A stretch of DNA of 64,000 nucleotides from Calliphora vicina (Eukaryota; Arthropoda; Insecta; Diptera; Calliphoridae). A program made the position numbers and the translations under genes. This document shows positions 1 through 13,122 of this stretch, in pieces (position 1 is the first letter of the stretch; each line of letters begins with the position of its first letter). The stretch spans positions 169,800,726 through 169,864,725 of the forward strand of contig NC_088780.1 of the NCBI RefSeq assembly GCF_958450345.1. Direction: 5' to 3'. Below the pieces are notes generated by a model that saw nothing but the letters and a program-made list of their open reading frames with translations, made no database searches and was not told the DNA's origin.

Positions 1-2860
1 GAATTTATTTCAGATCGGAGATATATAATTTTCCAAATAGTGAAATTTCACATTTTATTAAAAGGGGCACATTGAAATTTGGAAAAAATGGTTGAATTTT
101 GGAATTGTGCTCGATCTAGTCGTAATGGGTTGGAAAGCCATTACTTCAGAGAGTTCAGAACTGTTTAGTTTATATTCAGAATTTATTTCAGATCGGAGTA
201 ATTTGACTTTTCAAATAGTGAAATTTCACATTTTGTTAAAAGGGGCACATTGAAATTTTGAAAAAATTGTTAAATTTTGAAATTGTGCTCGATCTTGGCC
301 TAATGGGTTGGAAAGCCATCACTTCAGAGAGTTCAGAACTGTTTAGTTTATATTCAGAATTTATTTCAGATCGGAGTAATTTGACTTTTCAAATAGTGAA
401 ATTTCACATTTTGTTAAAAGGGGCACATTGAAATTTGGAAAAAATGGTTAAATTTTGAAATTGTGCTCGATCTAGTCCTAATGGGTTGGAAAGCCATTGC
501 TTCAGAGAGTTCAGAACTGTTTAGTTTATATTCAGAATTTATTTCAGATCGGAGATATATAATTTACCATATAGTGAAATTTCACATTTTTTTTAAAAGG
601 CGCCCATGGAAATTTGGAAAAAGTGGTTAAATTTTGGAATTGTGCTCGATCTAGTCCTAATGAGTTGGAAAGCCATTGCGTCAGAGAGTTCAGAACTGTC
701 AACCGTATATTCAGAATTTATTTCAGATCGGAGATATATAATTTTCCATATAGTGAAATTTCACATTTTTTTAAAAGGGGCACATGGAAATTTGGAAAAA
801 ATGGTTAAATTTTGGAATTGTGCTCGATCTAGTCCTAATGGGTTGGAAAGCCATTGCTTCAGAGAGTTCAGAACTGTATAGCTTATATTCAGAATTTATT
901 TCAGATCGGAGTAATTTGTCTTTTCATATAGTGAAGTTTCACATTTTGTTAAAAGGGGCACATTGAAATTTTGAAAAAATAGTTAAATTTTGAAATTGTG
1001 CTTGATCTTGCCCTAATGAGTTGGAAAGCCATCACTTCAGAGAGTTCAGAACTGTTTAGTTTATATTCAGAATTTATTTCAGATCGGAGTAATTTGACTT
1101 TTCAAATAGTGAAATTTCACATTTTGTTAAAAGGGGCACATTGAAATTTTGAAAAAATGGTTAAATTTTGAAATTGTGCTCGATATAGTCCTAATGGATT
1201 GGAAAGCCATTGCTTCAGAGAGTTCAGAACTGTTCACCGTATATTCAGAATTTATTTCAGATCGGAGATATATAATTTTCCATATAGTGAAATTTCACAT
1301 TTTTTTTAAAAGGGGCACATGGAAATTTGGAAAAAATGGTTATATTTTGGAATTGTGCTCGATCTAGTCCTAATGGGTTGCAAAGCCATTACTTCAGAGA
1401 GTCCAGAACTGTTCACCTTATATTCAAAGGGGCACATGGAAATTTGGAAAAAATGGTTAAATTTTGGAATTGTGCTCGATCTAGTCCTAATGGGTTGGAA
1501 AGCCATCACTTCAGAGAATTCAGAACTGTTTAGTTTATATTCAGAATTTATTTCAGATCGGAGTAATTTGACTTTTCAAATAGTGAAATTTCACATTTTG
1601 TTAAAAGGGGCACATTGAAATTTTGAAAAAATGGTTAAATTTTGAAATTGTGCTCGATCTTGCCCTAATGGAGTGGAAAGCCATCACTTCAGAGAATTCA
1701 GAACTGTTTAGTTTATATTCAGAATTTATTTCAGATCGGAGTAATTTGACTTTTCAAATAGTGAAATTTCACATTTTGTTAAAAGGGGCACATTTAAATT
1801 TTGAAAAAATGGTTAAATTTTTAAATTGTGCTCGATATAGTCCTAATGTATTGGAAAGCCATTGCTTCAGAGAGTTCAGATCTGTTCACCGTATATTCAG
1901 AATTTATTTCAGGTCGGAGATATATAATTTTCCATATAGTGAAATTTCACATTTTTTTTAAAAGGGGCACATGGAAATTTGGAAAAAATGGTTAAATTTT
2001 GGAATTGTGCTCGATCTAGTCCTAATGAGTTGGAAAGCCATTGCTTCAGAGAGTTCAGAACTGTATAGTCTATATTCAGAATTTATTTCAGATCGGAGTA
2101 ATTTGACTTTTCAAATAGTGAAATTTCACATTTTGTTAAAAGGGCCACATTGAAATTTGGAAAAAATGGTTGAATTTTGGAATTGTGCTCGATCTAGTCC
2201 TAATGGGTTGGAAAGCCATTACTTCAGAGAGTTCAAAACTGTTTAGTTTATATTCAGAATTTATTTCAGATCGGAGTAATTTGACTTTTCAAATAGTGAA
2301 ATTTCACATTTTGTTAAAAGGGGCACATTGAAATTTTGAAAAAATGGTTAAATTTTGAAATTGTGCTTGATCTAGTCATAATGGAGTGGAAAGCCATCAC
2401 TTCAGAGAATTCAGAACTGTTTAGTTTATATTCAGAATTTATTTCAGATCGGAGATATATAATTTTCCATATAGTGAAATTTCACATTTTTTTTAAAAGG
2501 GGCACATGGAAATTTGGAAAAAATGGTTAAATTTTGGAATTGTGCTTGATCTAGTCCTAATGAGTTGGAAAGCCATTGCTTCAGAGAGTTCAGAACTGTA
2601 TAGCTTATATTCAGAATTTATTTCAGATCGGAGTAATTTGTCTTTTCAAATAGTGAAGTTTCACATTTTGTTAAAAGGGGCACATTGAAATTTTGAAAAA
2701 ATGGTTAAATTTTGAAATTGTGCTCGATCTTGCCCTAATGGGTTGGAAAGCCATCACTTCAGAGAGTTCAGAACTGTTTAGTTTATATTCAGAATTTATT
2801 TCAGATCGGAGTAATTTGACTTTTCAAATAGTGAAATTTCACATTTTGTTAAAAGGGGCA
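1..2860 (+). repeat. 178-bp satellite array, forward block
   Basis: About 16 head-to-tail copies of a unit of 178 bp (177-179). The shared landmark TTTATTTCAGATCGGAG recurs near 3, 181, 359 and 537 and onward. Two variants are mixed: one has GTAATTTGACTTTT after the landmark, the other GATATATAATTTTCC. One unit near 1,424 lacks about 60 bp, so the spacing between landmarks there is 296 instead of 356. Open frames of about 60 codons recur in each unit (starting MEIWKKWLNF), but 178 is not a multiple of three and the frames end in different ways when the unit ends in CATTGA rather than CATGGA, so they are by-products of the repeat and not genes. The array continues past the left edge of the window. 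Satellites of this length are typical of centromeric or pericentromeric chromatin; that placement is inference. Confidence 0.97.
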
Positions 2861-5800
2861 CCGATCTGAAATAAATTCTGAATATAAACTAAACAGTTCT
2901 GAACTCTCTGAAGCAATGGCTTTCCAACCCATTAGGACTAGATCGAGCACAATTTCAAAATTTAACCATTTTTTCCAAATTTCAATGTGCCCCTTTTAAC
3001 AAAATGTGAAATTTCACTATTTGAAAAGTCAAATTACTCCGATCTGAAATAAATTCTGAATATAAACTAAAAAGTTCTGAACCCATTAGGACTAGATCGA
3101 GCACAATTCCAAAATTTAACCATTTTTTCAAAATTTCAATGTGCCCCTTTTAACAAAATGTGAAACTTCACTATTTGAAAAGACAAATTACTCCGATCTG
3201 AAATAAATTCTGAATATAAGCTATACAGTTCTGAACTCTCTGAAGCAATGGCTTTCCAACCCATTAGGACTAGATCGAGCACAATTCCAAAATTTAACCA
3301 TTTTTTCAAAATTTCAATGTGCCCCTTTTAACAAAATGTGAAATTTCACTATTTGAAAAGTCAAATTACTCCGATCTGAAATAAATTCTGAATATAAACT
3401 AAACAGTTTTGAACTCTCTGAAGTAATGGCTTTCCAACCCATTAGGACTAGATCGAGCACAATTCCAAAATTCAACCATTTTTTCCAAATTTCAATGTGG
3501 CCCTTTTAACAAAATGTGAAATTTCACTATTTGAAAAGTCAAATTACTCCGATCTGAAATAAATTCTGAATATAAACTAAACAGTTCTGAATTCTCTGAA
3601 GTGATGGCTTTCCAACCCATTAGGACTAGATCGAGCACAATTCCAAAATTTAACCATTTTTTCCAAATTTCAATGTGCCCCTTTTAATAAAATGTGAAAT
3701 TTCACTATTTGGAAAATTATATATCTCCGATCTGAAATAAATTCTGAATATACGGTTCACAGTTCTGAACTCTCTGAAGCAATGGCTTTCCAACTCATTA
3801 GGACTAGATCGAGCACAATTTCAAAATTTAACCATTTTTTCAAAATTTCAATGTGCCCCTTTTAAAAAAAATGTGAAATTTCACTATTTGAAAAGTCAAA
3901 TTACTCCGATCTGAAATAAATTCTGAATATAAACTAAACAGTTCTGAACTCTCTGAAGTAATGGCTTTCCAACCCATTACGACTAGATCGAGCACAATTC
4001 CAAAATTCAACCATTTTTTCCAAATTTCAATGTGCCCCTTTTAATAAAATGTGAAATTTCACTATTTGGAAAATTATATATCTCCGATCTGAAATAAATT
4101 CTGAATATACGGTTCACAGTTCTGAACTCTCTGAAGCAATGGCTTTCCAATCCATTAGGACTATATCGAGCACAATTTCAAAATTTAACCATTTTTTCAA
4201 AATTTCAATGTGCCCCTTTTAACAAAATGTGAAATTTCACTATTTGAAAAGTCAAATTACTCCGATCTGAAATAAATTCTGAATATAAACTAAACAGTTC
4301 TGAACTCTCTGGAGTGATGGCTTTCCACTCCATTAGGGCCAGATCGAGCACAATTTCAAAATTTAACCATTTTTTCAAAATTTCAATGTGCCCTTTTTAA
4401 CAAAATGTGAAATTTCACTATTTGAAAAGTCAAATTACTCCGATCTGAAATAAATTCTGAATATAGACTATACAGTTCTGAACTCTCTGAAGCAATGGCT
4501 TTCCAACTCATTAGGACTAGATCGAGCACAATTCCAAAATTTAACCATTTTTTCCAAATTTCCATGTGCCCCTTTTAAAAAAAATGTGAAATTTCACTAT
4601 ATGGAAAATTATATATCTCCGACCTGAAATAAATTCTGAATATACGGTGAACAGATCTGAACTCTCTGAAGCAATGGCTTTCCAATCCATTAGCACTATA
4701 TCGAGCACAATTTAAAAATTTAACCATTTTTTCAAAATTTAAATGTGCCCCTTTTAACAAAATGTGAAATTTCACTATTTGAAAAGTCAAATTACTCCGA
4801 TCTGAAATAAATTCTGAATATAAACTAAACAGTTCTGAATTCTCTGAAGTGATGGCTTTCCACTCCATTAGGGCAAGATCGAGCACAATTTCAAAATTTA
4901 ACCATTTTTTCAAAATTTCAATGTGCCCCTTTTAACAAAATGTGAAATTTCACTATTTGAAAAGTCAAATTACTCCGATCTGAAATAAATTCTGAATATA
5001 AACTAAACAGTTCTGAACTCTCTGAAGTGATGGCTTTCCAACCCATTAGGGCAAGATCGAGCACAATTTCAAAATTTTACCATTTTTTCAAAATTTCAAT
5101 GTGCCCCTTTTAACAAAATGTGAAACTTCACTATTTGAAAAGACAAATTACTCCGATCTGAAATAAATTCTGAATATAAGCTATACAGTTCTGAACTCTC
5201 TGAAGCAATGGCTTTCCAATCCATTAGGACTAGATCGAGCACAATTCCAAAATTTAACCATTTTTTCCAAATTTCCATGTGCCCCTTTTTAAAAAATGTG
5301 AAATTTCACTATATGGAAAATTATATATCTCCGATCTGAAATAAATTCTGAATATAAACTAAACAGTTCTGAACTCTCTGAAGCAATGGCTTTCCAACCC
5401 ATTAGGACTAGATCGAGCACAATTTCAAAATTTAACCATTTTTTCCAAATTTCAATGTGCCCCTTTTAACAAAATGTGAAATTTCACTATTTGAAAAGTT
5501 AAATTACTCCGATCTGAAATAAATTCTGAATATAAACTAAACAGTTCTGAACTCTCTGAAGTGATGGCTTTCCAACCCATTAGGGCAAGATCGAGCACAA
5601 TTTCAAAATTTAACCATTTTTTCAAAATTTCAATGTGCCCCTTTTAACAAAATGTGAAATTTCACTATATGGAAAATTATATATCTCCGATCTGAAATAA
5701 ATTCTGAATATACGGTGAACAGTTCTGAACTCTCTGAAGCAATGGCTTTCCAACCCATTAGGATTAGATCGAGCACAATTTCAAAATTTAACCATTTTTT

Positions 5801-7012
5801 CCAAATTTCAATGTGCCCCTTTTAACAAAATGTGAAATTTCACTATTTGAAAAGTCAAATTACTCCGATCTGAAATAAATTCTGAATATAAGCTAAACAG
5901 TTCTGAACTCTCTGTAGTGATGGCTTTCCAACCCATTAGGGCAAGATCGAGCACAATTTCAAAATTTAACCATTTTTTCAAAATTTCAATGTGCCCCTTT
6001 TAACAAAATGTGAAATTTCACTATTTGAAAAGTCAAATTACTCCGATCTGAAATAAATTCTGAATATAAACTAAACAGTTCTGAACTCTCTGAAGTAATG
6101 GCTTTCCAACCCATTAGGACTAGATCGAGCAGAATTCCAAAATTCAACCATTTTTTCCAAATTTCAATGTGGCCCTTTTAACAAAATGTGAAATTTCACT
6201 ATTTGAAAAGTCAAATTACTCCGATCTGAAATAAATTCTGAATATAAACTAAACAGTTCTGAACTCTCTGAAGTGATGGCTTTCCACTCCATTAGGGCAA
6301 GATCGAGCACAATTTCAAAATTTAACCATTTTTTCAAAATTTCAATGTGCCCCTTTTAACAAAATGTGAAATTTCACTATTTGAAAAGTCAAATTACTCC
6401 GATCTGAAATAAATTCTGAATATAAACTAAACAGTTCTGAACTCTCTGATGTGATGGCTTTCCAACCCATTAGGGCAAGATCGAGCACAATTTCAAAATT
6501 TAACCATTTTTTCAAAATTTCCATGTGCCCCTTTTAAAAAAATGTGAAATTTCACTATATGGAAAATTATATATCTCCGATCTGAAATAAATTCTGAATA
6601 TACGGTGAACAGTTCTGAACTCTCTGAAGCAATGGCTTTCCAATCCATTAGGACTATATCGAGCACAATTTCAAAATTTAACCATTTTTTCAAAATTTCA
6701 ATGTGCCCCTTTTAACAAAATGTGAAATTTCACTATTTTAAAAGTGTAATTACTCCGATCTGAAATAAATTCTAAATATATGCTAAACAGTTCTGAACTC
6801 TCTGAAGTAATGGCATTCCACCGTATTAGGGCAAGATCGAGCACAATTCCAAAATTTAACAATTTTTCCAAATTTCCATCTGCCCTTTTAACAAAATGTG
6901 AAATTTCACTATTTTTAAATTAATATGAAATAAATTCTGAATATAAACTATACATTTCTGAAATCAAGCCTTTCCACCCTTTATGACTAGTTTTACCATA
7001 ATTTAGAATTTT
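2861..7012 (-). repeat. 178-bp satellite array, inverted block
   Basis: The same 178-bp satellite as the block to its left but in the opposite orientation, about 23 units. The switch is abrupt: the last forward unit stops at GGGGCA and the next bases, CCGATCTGAAAT, are the reverse complement of the middle of a unit. One unit near 3,081 lacks about 24 bp. A rare variant (GTGGCCC in place of GTGCCCC) occurs near 3,500 and again near 6,172, about 15 units apart, which hints at a higher-order repeat. From about 6,740 the copies decay, and the last recognisable piece fades out near 7,012. Open frames on the minus strand are again by-products of the repeat. Confidence 0.96.
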
Positions 7013-7640
7013 TTTATTTTTTTTCATGTCCATGTGTCTCTCATGTATCTGGTATAAAAATACGCTAAAAGCAAAGAAATCAACGATAGTTCATAAATAA
7101 ATATTTAATTTTTTTTTATCTAATTTTTAAAAAAAATTGTTATTATATATTTAAACTGAATGATCGGTAAAACCATTTTATTTTGATTTTATATCATAAA
7201 ATGTTAAATGAGCTGATATTAATGCAGCTCTGTTAACCTAACAGTCTTTGAGTACGAAGTATGTTAGTTTACACATTAACATAGGTAATGTTAAAAAACG
7301 GAGCTAACTGACGGAGCTAACTTCACACACATTACTATTAGTAGATGTGGTTTGTACCAAAATTCTTAATGATCATAAATTTCACTTATATTACATTGTT
7401 TAGACACACTTACCATGTCTATGTATGAATGTACATATTTTTGTGTACAGTGAGGGACCTGAGCTTTATAACTGTCAAATTAAGTCTGTTTATTCGATGG
7501 CAATTTATGTGAAAGTTTACGCAATGAAATTGACGTTTTTAACAGTTTGCACAGCCAGAAAGCTTTCACACATTTTTCGGTTTCAAACTTTCAATAATGT
7601 CTGTTAAAGAATATTTTTTATTTGGAAATGTTTCGAAAAG
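7013..7640. other. unique AT-rich sequence, no feature seen
   Basis: Sequence bordering the satellite. It contains an oligo(T) run near 7,108 and no open frame, repeat or motif that I recognise. A frame of 60 codons at 7,425-7,607 has no recognisable product and is probably chance. Confidence 0.5.
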
Positions 7641-7649
7641 CGATGACAA

Positions 7650-7720
7650 TTTCGAAATCCCGATCCCGAAAATCCCGGGATTAAGAAATTCCAAAGTTCG
7701 GGATCAAAATATCCACACAA
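7650..7720. mobile_element. hAT-type element end, relic
   Basis: A short GC-richer patch in AT-rich surroundings with CCCGA, CCCGGGA and GGGAT clusters. It closely resembles the subterminal part of the hAT relic ending at 56,626 in this window, where AATCCCGTTCCCGAAAAT matches AATCCCGATCCCGAAAAT here. No partner end or target-site duplication is visible, so this is a fragment. A 96-codon frame at 7,597-7,887 runs through it and is not a convincing gene. Confidence 0.5.
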
Positions 7721-7819
7721 AGGTGGTTTTCAGAATAGGGGCATTAATATTTATAATGCTAATTTTGCTATCAAACATATTTATATCAAATATAAATTAT
7801 CCTTGGTTTCCAATTTATT

Positions 7820-8201
7820 TTAACCCTCCGGCGGGTGAGAAGGTCCCTGGAGACCTTTTTAATTTTCAAACTGAAATTACTCCTTGATGGTCCATGGGAG
7901 GTATAACCGCCTAAAATCAAATCGATCCGACCAATAGTTTAGTTTCTATTGAGATTTAAATGTGTTTAGTACGGGAACGTGTGAAAATGTACTTAAAACT
8001 CTTAAAAAATTAATAATGTTATACATATATAAAAGAAAATTGTTTTTCTAACATTCATTATATATGTATAATTAGTAAATAATAAATCAAAACAAAGAAA
8101 AAAATGTTTAAAAAATGCGTTTTCATATAAAATTCCCTAAAGGTCCCTGTGGACCATGTACTTCGTATAAGGGCAAAAACTACTCAACCGTCGGAGGGTT
8201 T
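7820..8201. mobile_element. piggyBac-like MITE
   Basis: Inverted ends CCCTCCGGCGGGTGAG on the left and CCCTCCGACGGTTGAG on the right (read inward) enclose about 380 bp with no transposase frame. The left end is preceded by TTAA, the right is followed by TTTA, which would be a TTAA target duplication with one change. TTAA targets and ends beginning CCC are the mark of the piggyBac superfamily. Two other elements in this window (34,369-35,531 and 63,159-63,640) share these traits with different ends. Confidence 0.62.
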
Positions 8202-10415
8202 ATTCCATGAATTATTTTTTGTTTTTTGAAAAATCGAGTCTCGTTTGTCATTCTTCGTTTCTAATGACTGAAGTCCTTTTTTGTTTCATTATTTTGACTG
8301 TATTTCATAAAAAGCCAATATATGTAAATGGGTCTTCGATAAATGCCTTTAAGTTCTCCACACGATATTCCGCTTACAAACACCGTACACGTAATATGTA
8401 TCTCATACAAATTGAATTTGCGAATACCTAGAATTATTTAAACTTTATATTGACATGGACATTTATTGTAATATATTTAGACTAAAACAACCAGGTCATT
8501 TTCGCCTATAATTAATTAAAACTTTCATTTACATTTTCAAACATCACATTTTGGTAAACATTATGCTAAACTTTAATTACACTCAAATACACTCTCTCTC
8601 TCAAGCAAGAACTTACACACAAACCAACACTTTTACACCCAGGCTCTCATAATGTAAAATATTACGAGTAATTTATGTGTGTAAGGAAGTACAGCCTTCT
8701 GTAAAACGACAAAAATACAATTACAAAAACACGTACCCGACACACACGAACATACACAGATCCACAGATACAATTTTGTAATTTAGGCAGGCTGGCAGGA
8801 AACATCAGCAGGCAAGCAAACAGGCTGGCAGTTGGAGTCACATGTATGTTTGAGGATGTTTAAGGATGTTTATAGTTTTATATTATATATTCCATTTAAA
8901 TAAACGAAAATGTTCTATTAAGACCATTTAAGCGTTTTACAAATATTTAACTGACACTTGAATATTTAGGCCCATTAAAATGTAGGGCGTATAGAAGACA
9001 TTTATTCTTAAAAGGGAATTTGCAAATGTAATTTAATTTATTTATAGAATTTGTTGACTTTATTGATGTGTAATGTGTAGCAATTTGCATGTTAATTAAT
9101 TAAACTTTAATTTTATGCTGTCTCAATTAAACAAAAGTAAGTAGTAGTTCAATAAAATCAAAATACATACATACATAATACATCTTTTCAACAATTTCCT
9201 TAAATTATAATAAATATTACTTAATTTGTGATGTTTCAAAAATATTAATAGAATTTTTATTTAAACAAATTGATTTCATTTCATAATGGATGTAGTTACT
9301 ACTAAACATTAGTAAGTTTTCATTGTATTTATTAAATAATGAAATTAAATTTTTAGAAATAGATAAATGGGAAACCTCAAATATACATATCGAGGGATTA
9401 TATTCAAAATATTCTAACTTAAAAAACACAAAAATTTAGTAGAGCACAACAACTGTTTATTTCACTAATTCATAAAGAATGTTTAATTCTTTCTTTTTCA
9501 ATATATTTTTAAGGCCACCACTAAATTCTACATATAATTTATTTTTAAATTTTTGCATTAGACTTGGGTAATTCATGAACGAACTAGTAAAATTGAACAA
9601 TTCGTTTGATTGAGCTAAGTGAACTAATTTACATTTTTTTGTTTTACAAGTTTTGTATAAATAAAGCTTTTAGATAGAGAGTTTTTTATTGTAAGAAATA
9701 AATTTTAAATTTGATTTATTTTGGGACTTCCTTTAGAGAAATTGCAAAAAATTTCAATAAAATTGCGAAAAAAAATAAGTTTTTTCTTTGAAAATGTGGC
9801 CTGTTTGCTGAATATTTTACCATTAAAATTAAATTTTCATGTAAATCTAACATATATTGGTTTGAATATAAACCCTAGATATGCTAAATTTGAAATTTCT
9901 ATTTAAACACATGAAATCAATATCTATACATATGTGTGTATTTAAATACACACATTTTTTTATCTACATTTACTTTTATTACACCAGTAGCAAATTTTTA
10001 AATCATACAATGATGTAATCATATTTGTAGAAACTTTTCCCAAAAATCCCATTCAAGAATTTTGTTTTTCTGGAAAAAAGTTTCCTGAAGTTCATTCACC
10101 CTAGAGTTTGTTTTTGGTTTCCCAACCCTTTATGATAACAAATTGTTTGTTTATTGTTACATCATTTTTTTAAACAACTTTTAAAGTTAAAAAAACAATT
10201 TTCTTATAAGTAATGAAAAAGTGTTAAAACATATGTATGTATGTAGGTGTTCAAACATTATTGAAACTGTTTCTTTAAGTCACATTAAATTTTATTTTCA
10301 TTTGAATTTGCATTTGATTTTTTTATATTTTATTCCGTTCTCATATTTCCTACTTGTTATTTTAATAAATAATTTACTACTGGAATTATAGATAACAAGC
10401 AATACAAATAAATGA
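8202..10415. other. mostly unique AT-rich sequence
   Basis: No gene is supported. The stretch holds a short CTCT run near 8,590, a CAGG/CTGG-rich patch at about 8,788-8,832, and a CATA run near 9,165. Frames of 60-74 codons at 8,207, 9,217 and 9,721 have no recognisable product and show no start or codon features beyond what AT-rich chance gives. Confidence 0.5.
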
Positions 10416-10417
10416 AT

Positions 10418-10829
10418 TTAAGCAACAATCAGAGAAAATTCTACATGATTACAACATGATTCGCTATGATTACTGTGATTATTTATATGTTTACCATAAT
10501 ATTTAGCCGTCATGATTCACTTGATTTAAGCAATCATATATATATGATTGTAGTAATTGAGTATATGTTTTTATATTGTAATATGTTGCTATCACATTGA
10601 TAATCATAATCTGAGAGCAACATAATATAGTTTATGATTGCCACAAAGATATACTTAATTACAACAATCATATCTATAGTTGCTGCAATCATACGCATCC
10701 TAACTGTAACATATTATGATTGTCGCAACCATATAAATAATTACACTGACCATGATTGTGTTAAATAACATGTAATCATGTTAAAATTATCGAGGTGATC
10801 AATCACTATTATATATTTTCTCTGGCTGT
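10418..10829. mobile_element. palindromic MITE of the CAGAGAAAA family
   Basis: An imperfect foldback of about 410 bp. The left edge reads CAGAGAAAATTCTACATG and the right edge ATATTTTCTCTGGCTG, followed by TA. The body alternates ATGATT and AATCAT words, so each half can pair with the other. It is a diverged relative of the sharper copies at 20,529-20,872 and 21,892-22,235. No coding capacity. A Tc1/mariner-type origin is inferred from the TA edge of the better copies. Confidence 0.7.
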
Positions 10830-11583
10830 ACAATCAAATTGAAATTCTTTCAAAGTAGTCTCTTGTACAGGTCCTTAAATTATTCTGGCTAAAAGCAATT
10901 TATTTTGGTTTCGAATTATGGACGAGAACGAGTTTTTCATAGACAAACAATGATATCAATTAAATTTTAAAAAAGTAAAATAATATTAAGCAAAAAAACT
11001 CGGATAAATTAAAAGACAGAGCAAAAAGCTAAACTGAGAGATATTGTGCAGAATATAATGATAACTTGATAGAATGATATCTAAAATTGATACCACCTTT
11101 ATATGTTTCTATTTCTTGATAAAATTTTAATTAAACTCAAAAAAATTGTATCATTGGTTTGTAAATTGATGTTATGTTTTAATTTGTTTATGCAGCTCAC
11201 TGAAATAATAATCAAAATTTAAATTGAATGTAATACTTTCATAGAAAATTTGAACGCATTTAAATACAATTTAAAATATTAAATGCTCATAGATAATATT
11301 TAATTATACAATTATGAATGAAATATGTTTTTGTTTATGACATTTGTAATGGCTAGAAAAGTAAGAACATAATTTATAACATTGCCCTTGGTATAAATAA
11401 ATAATTTACATAAATTACACTGAATATGAAAAATGGCAACAATGACATTTTAATTTACAAAAAAAAAGGATTTCTCATTTAGTACATGTCTCTTAATCAT
11501 ATTAAGTTTATTAAATTTCTTTCAAAACATAATCTATTAGGTATGTCACAGCCATAAAATTCGCTCGAAAGTGAAAATTAAAT
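10830..11583. other. unique AT-rich sequence, no feature seen
   Basis: No open frame, repeat or regulatory motif that I can support. Confidence 0.5.
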
Positions 11584-11725
11584 CAAACAAGTAAGTGAGC
11601 CATATTCGGCTGTGCCGAATCTCATATACCCTTCACCAAATTATACTTCAAAATAATTTTTTTAAATATTTTAGTTAAACAAAATTTAATTGTTTTTCAA
11701 AAATTTTTTTTTTTTTGAAATTGTC
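11584..11725 (-). mobile_element. DINE-1-like element, family 1, 3' end fragment
   Basis: It begins AAACAAGTAAG, followed by the hairpin ATTCGGCTGTGCCGAAT and then the subterminal TATACCCTTCACC. This is the same end seen at 48,067 and, degraded, at 18,232. The next about 70 bp (AAATTATACTTCAAAAT and on) also match 18,250. The rest of the element is missing or unrecognisable. The end structure (terminal stem-loop, inverted subterminal repeat) fits the INE-1/DINE-1 group of non-autonomous Helentron relatives; the family assignment is inference. Confidence 0.68.
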
Positions 11726-12031
11726 CATTGAAATGGATCACGCAAAATGAGGTTATTCTGCGATTTGGATCGCGATCCATCAATACCGTATGCTGCAGGT
11801 TCAATAAATATCGCGATACTGGATCGCGGTCAATATATATTGAACGTGTAGCAGTGCCCAAATGAACAACGGGACGTAAACAATTAAATTAAAGAAACAT
11901 TTTAAAATATTTAGTGCATACTTTTAGGAGTGACACATAAATAATTCTTTCATAAACTTGGTCGCATTTTCTTAATCTCTATACTTTAGAGTGGCAATCA
12001 GTTGTATGGAAACAATATTCATTAATATATA

Positions 12032-12960
12032 CTAGCATAACCTGGTCCACTTCGCTACCCTAGTAAAATTAAAAAAATATGAATGGAAATACGAAAATAA
12101 CACATAAAAAATTTGAGAATCTCTCAATTACAATTAATTTTGTATGGGAGATACCACTCCACTGCTCTGATCGCACCCTTTTTTAAGCCTCTTATGTAAA
12201 TATCTAGCTACTAAGCCGATCAGGCTTAGCTAAACTTCGAACAGGGATCGGGAATAAATTCGTTTTTAGCTAACATACGTAGAATAGTAATAAATTGATT
12301 GATACAGAGTTAAAATTCTTTTAGAATTATAGTTCTCCAGATATTTAAAATTAATTATTTACATTGTATCACAACCACTATTTCAATCCCGACCATTTTC
12401 AACCAATCTGTTTAAAATGGTAAGAGAGCTATGCGGAAAATTTTAAGAACCTTGCAATTATTACTTTGTTTGCGAGGTGACTCACCTTCTTTTCCGACTC
12501 CTCCCAGTTTGGTTCCCCAGATATTCGAAATCAGTATTTACTCTGTATGGGAGGTGCTATGCCCTCTAATCTAATTACGTCTATATTCAGCTAAACTCTG
12601 CACAGTAATAAGAAATTAATTCGATAAAAGTTTAAACACTTTTACAATTATAGTTCTACAGATATTCGAAATTAATTATATACTTTGTATAGGGTGTGCC
12701 CCGCCCACTATTCCAATCCCGAACAATTTCAGCGAAACTATGCAAAATTATAAAAGAGGCATTTAGACTAAGTTTGAAGAATCTTGCAATAATAGTTCAC
12801 AAAATATTTAGAAATTATTCATAATTATTTAATTTATTTTATACTTAATTTTTTTAATATAAACTATTTTTTTAAGTAGAAATTTATAACCGGTTATGGC
12901 CAATAGGCCAGGTTGTTGAAAATAAATAATAATAATAACTATGTATTTAAAATTTTTCCG
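12032..12960 (-). mobile_element. Helitron-like non-autonomous element
   Basis: On the minus strand the sequence ends GGGTAGCGAAGTGGACC, then about 10 bp, then CTAG next to T, which resembles a Helitron 3' end (CTRR with a nearby weak stem). The body holds four to five diverged copies of a subunit of roughly 110-170 bp, recognisable by CAGATATTCGAAAT followed by TTTGTATGGGAG-like words near 12,140, 12,340, 12,520, 12,660 and 12,790. The far end is not clear. No protein-coding remains. Assignment is moderate because the stem is imperfect. Confidence 0.42.
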
Positions 12961-13006
12961 ACCCGTCCCATTTTTCATTAAACTTCATGCAGTGATTACA
13001 TATTTA

Positions 13007-13122
13007 CACCCATATGCATAAACAGTTTTTAAATTTTCAAAGGTTTATAAAACAAATTTTGAATGGAAATTTTGTTTTATAAACCTTTGATAAATTTAAA
13101 AAATTGTTTATGCATATGGGAG
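13007..13122. mobile_element. short hairpin MITE with TTA duplication
   Basis: Near-perfect inverted repeat of 116 bp: the left arm starts CACCCATATGCATAAACA and the right arm read inward starts CTCCCATATGCATAAACA. Flanked by TTA at 13,004-13,006 and 13,123-13,125. A three-base TTA/TAA duplication is the habit of PIF/Harbinger elements, which is the likely source. It is too short to code. Confidence 0.68.

Noticed and set aside
606..6693. Many frames of 60-112 codons resembling one another
   Set aside because: They repeat with the 178-bp satellite, whose length is not a multiple of three, and follow its orientation change. They are not a gene family.
9561..10105. Possible transposon with CTTGGGTAATTCATGAACG and CATTCACCCTAGAG edges
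   Set aside because: Only about 10 bases agree with gaps, and no target duplication was found.
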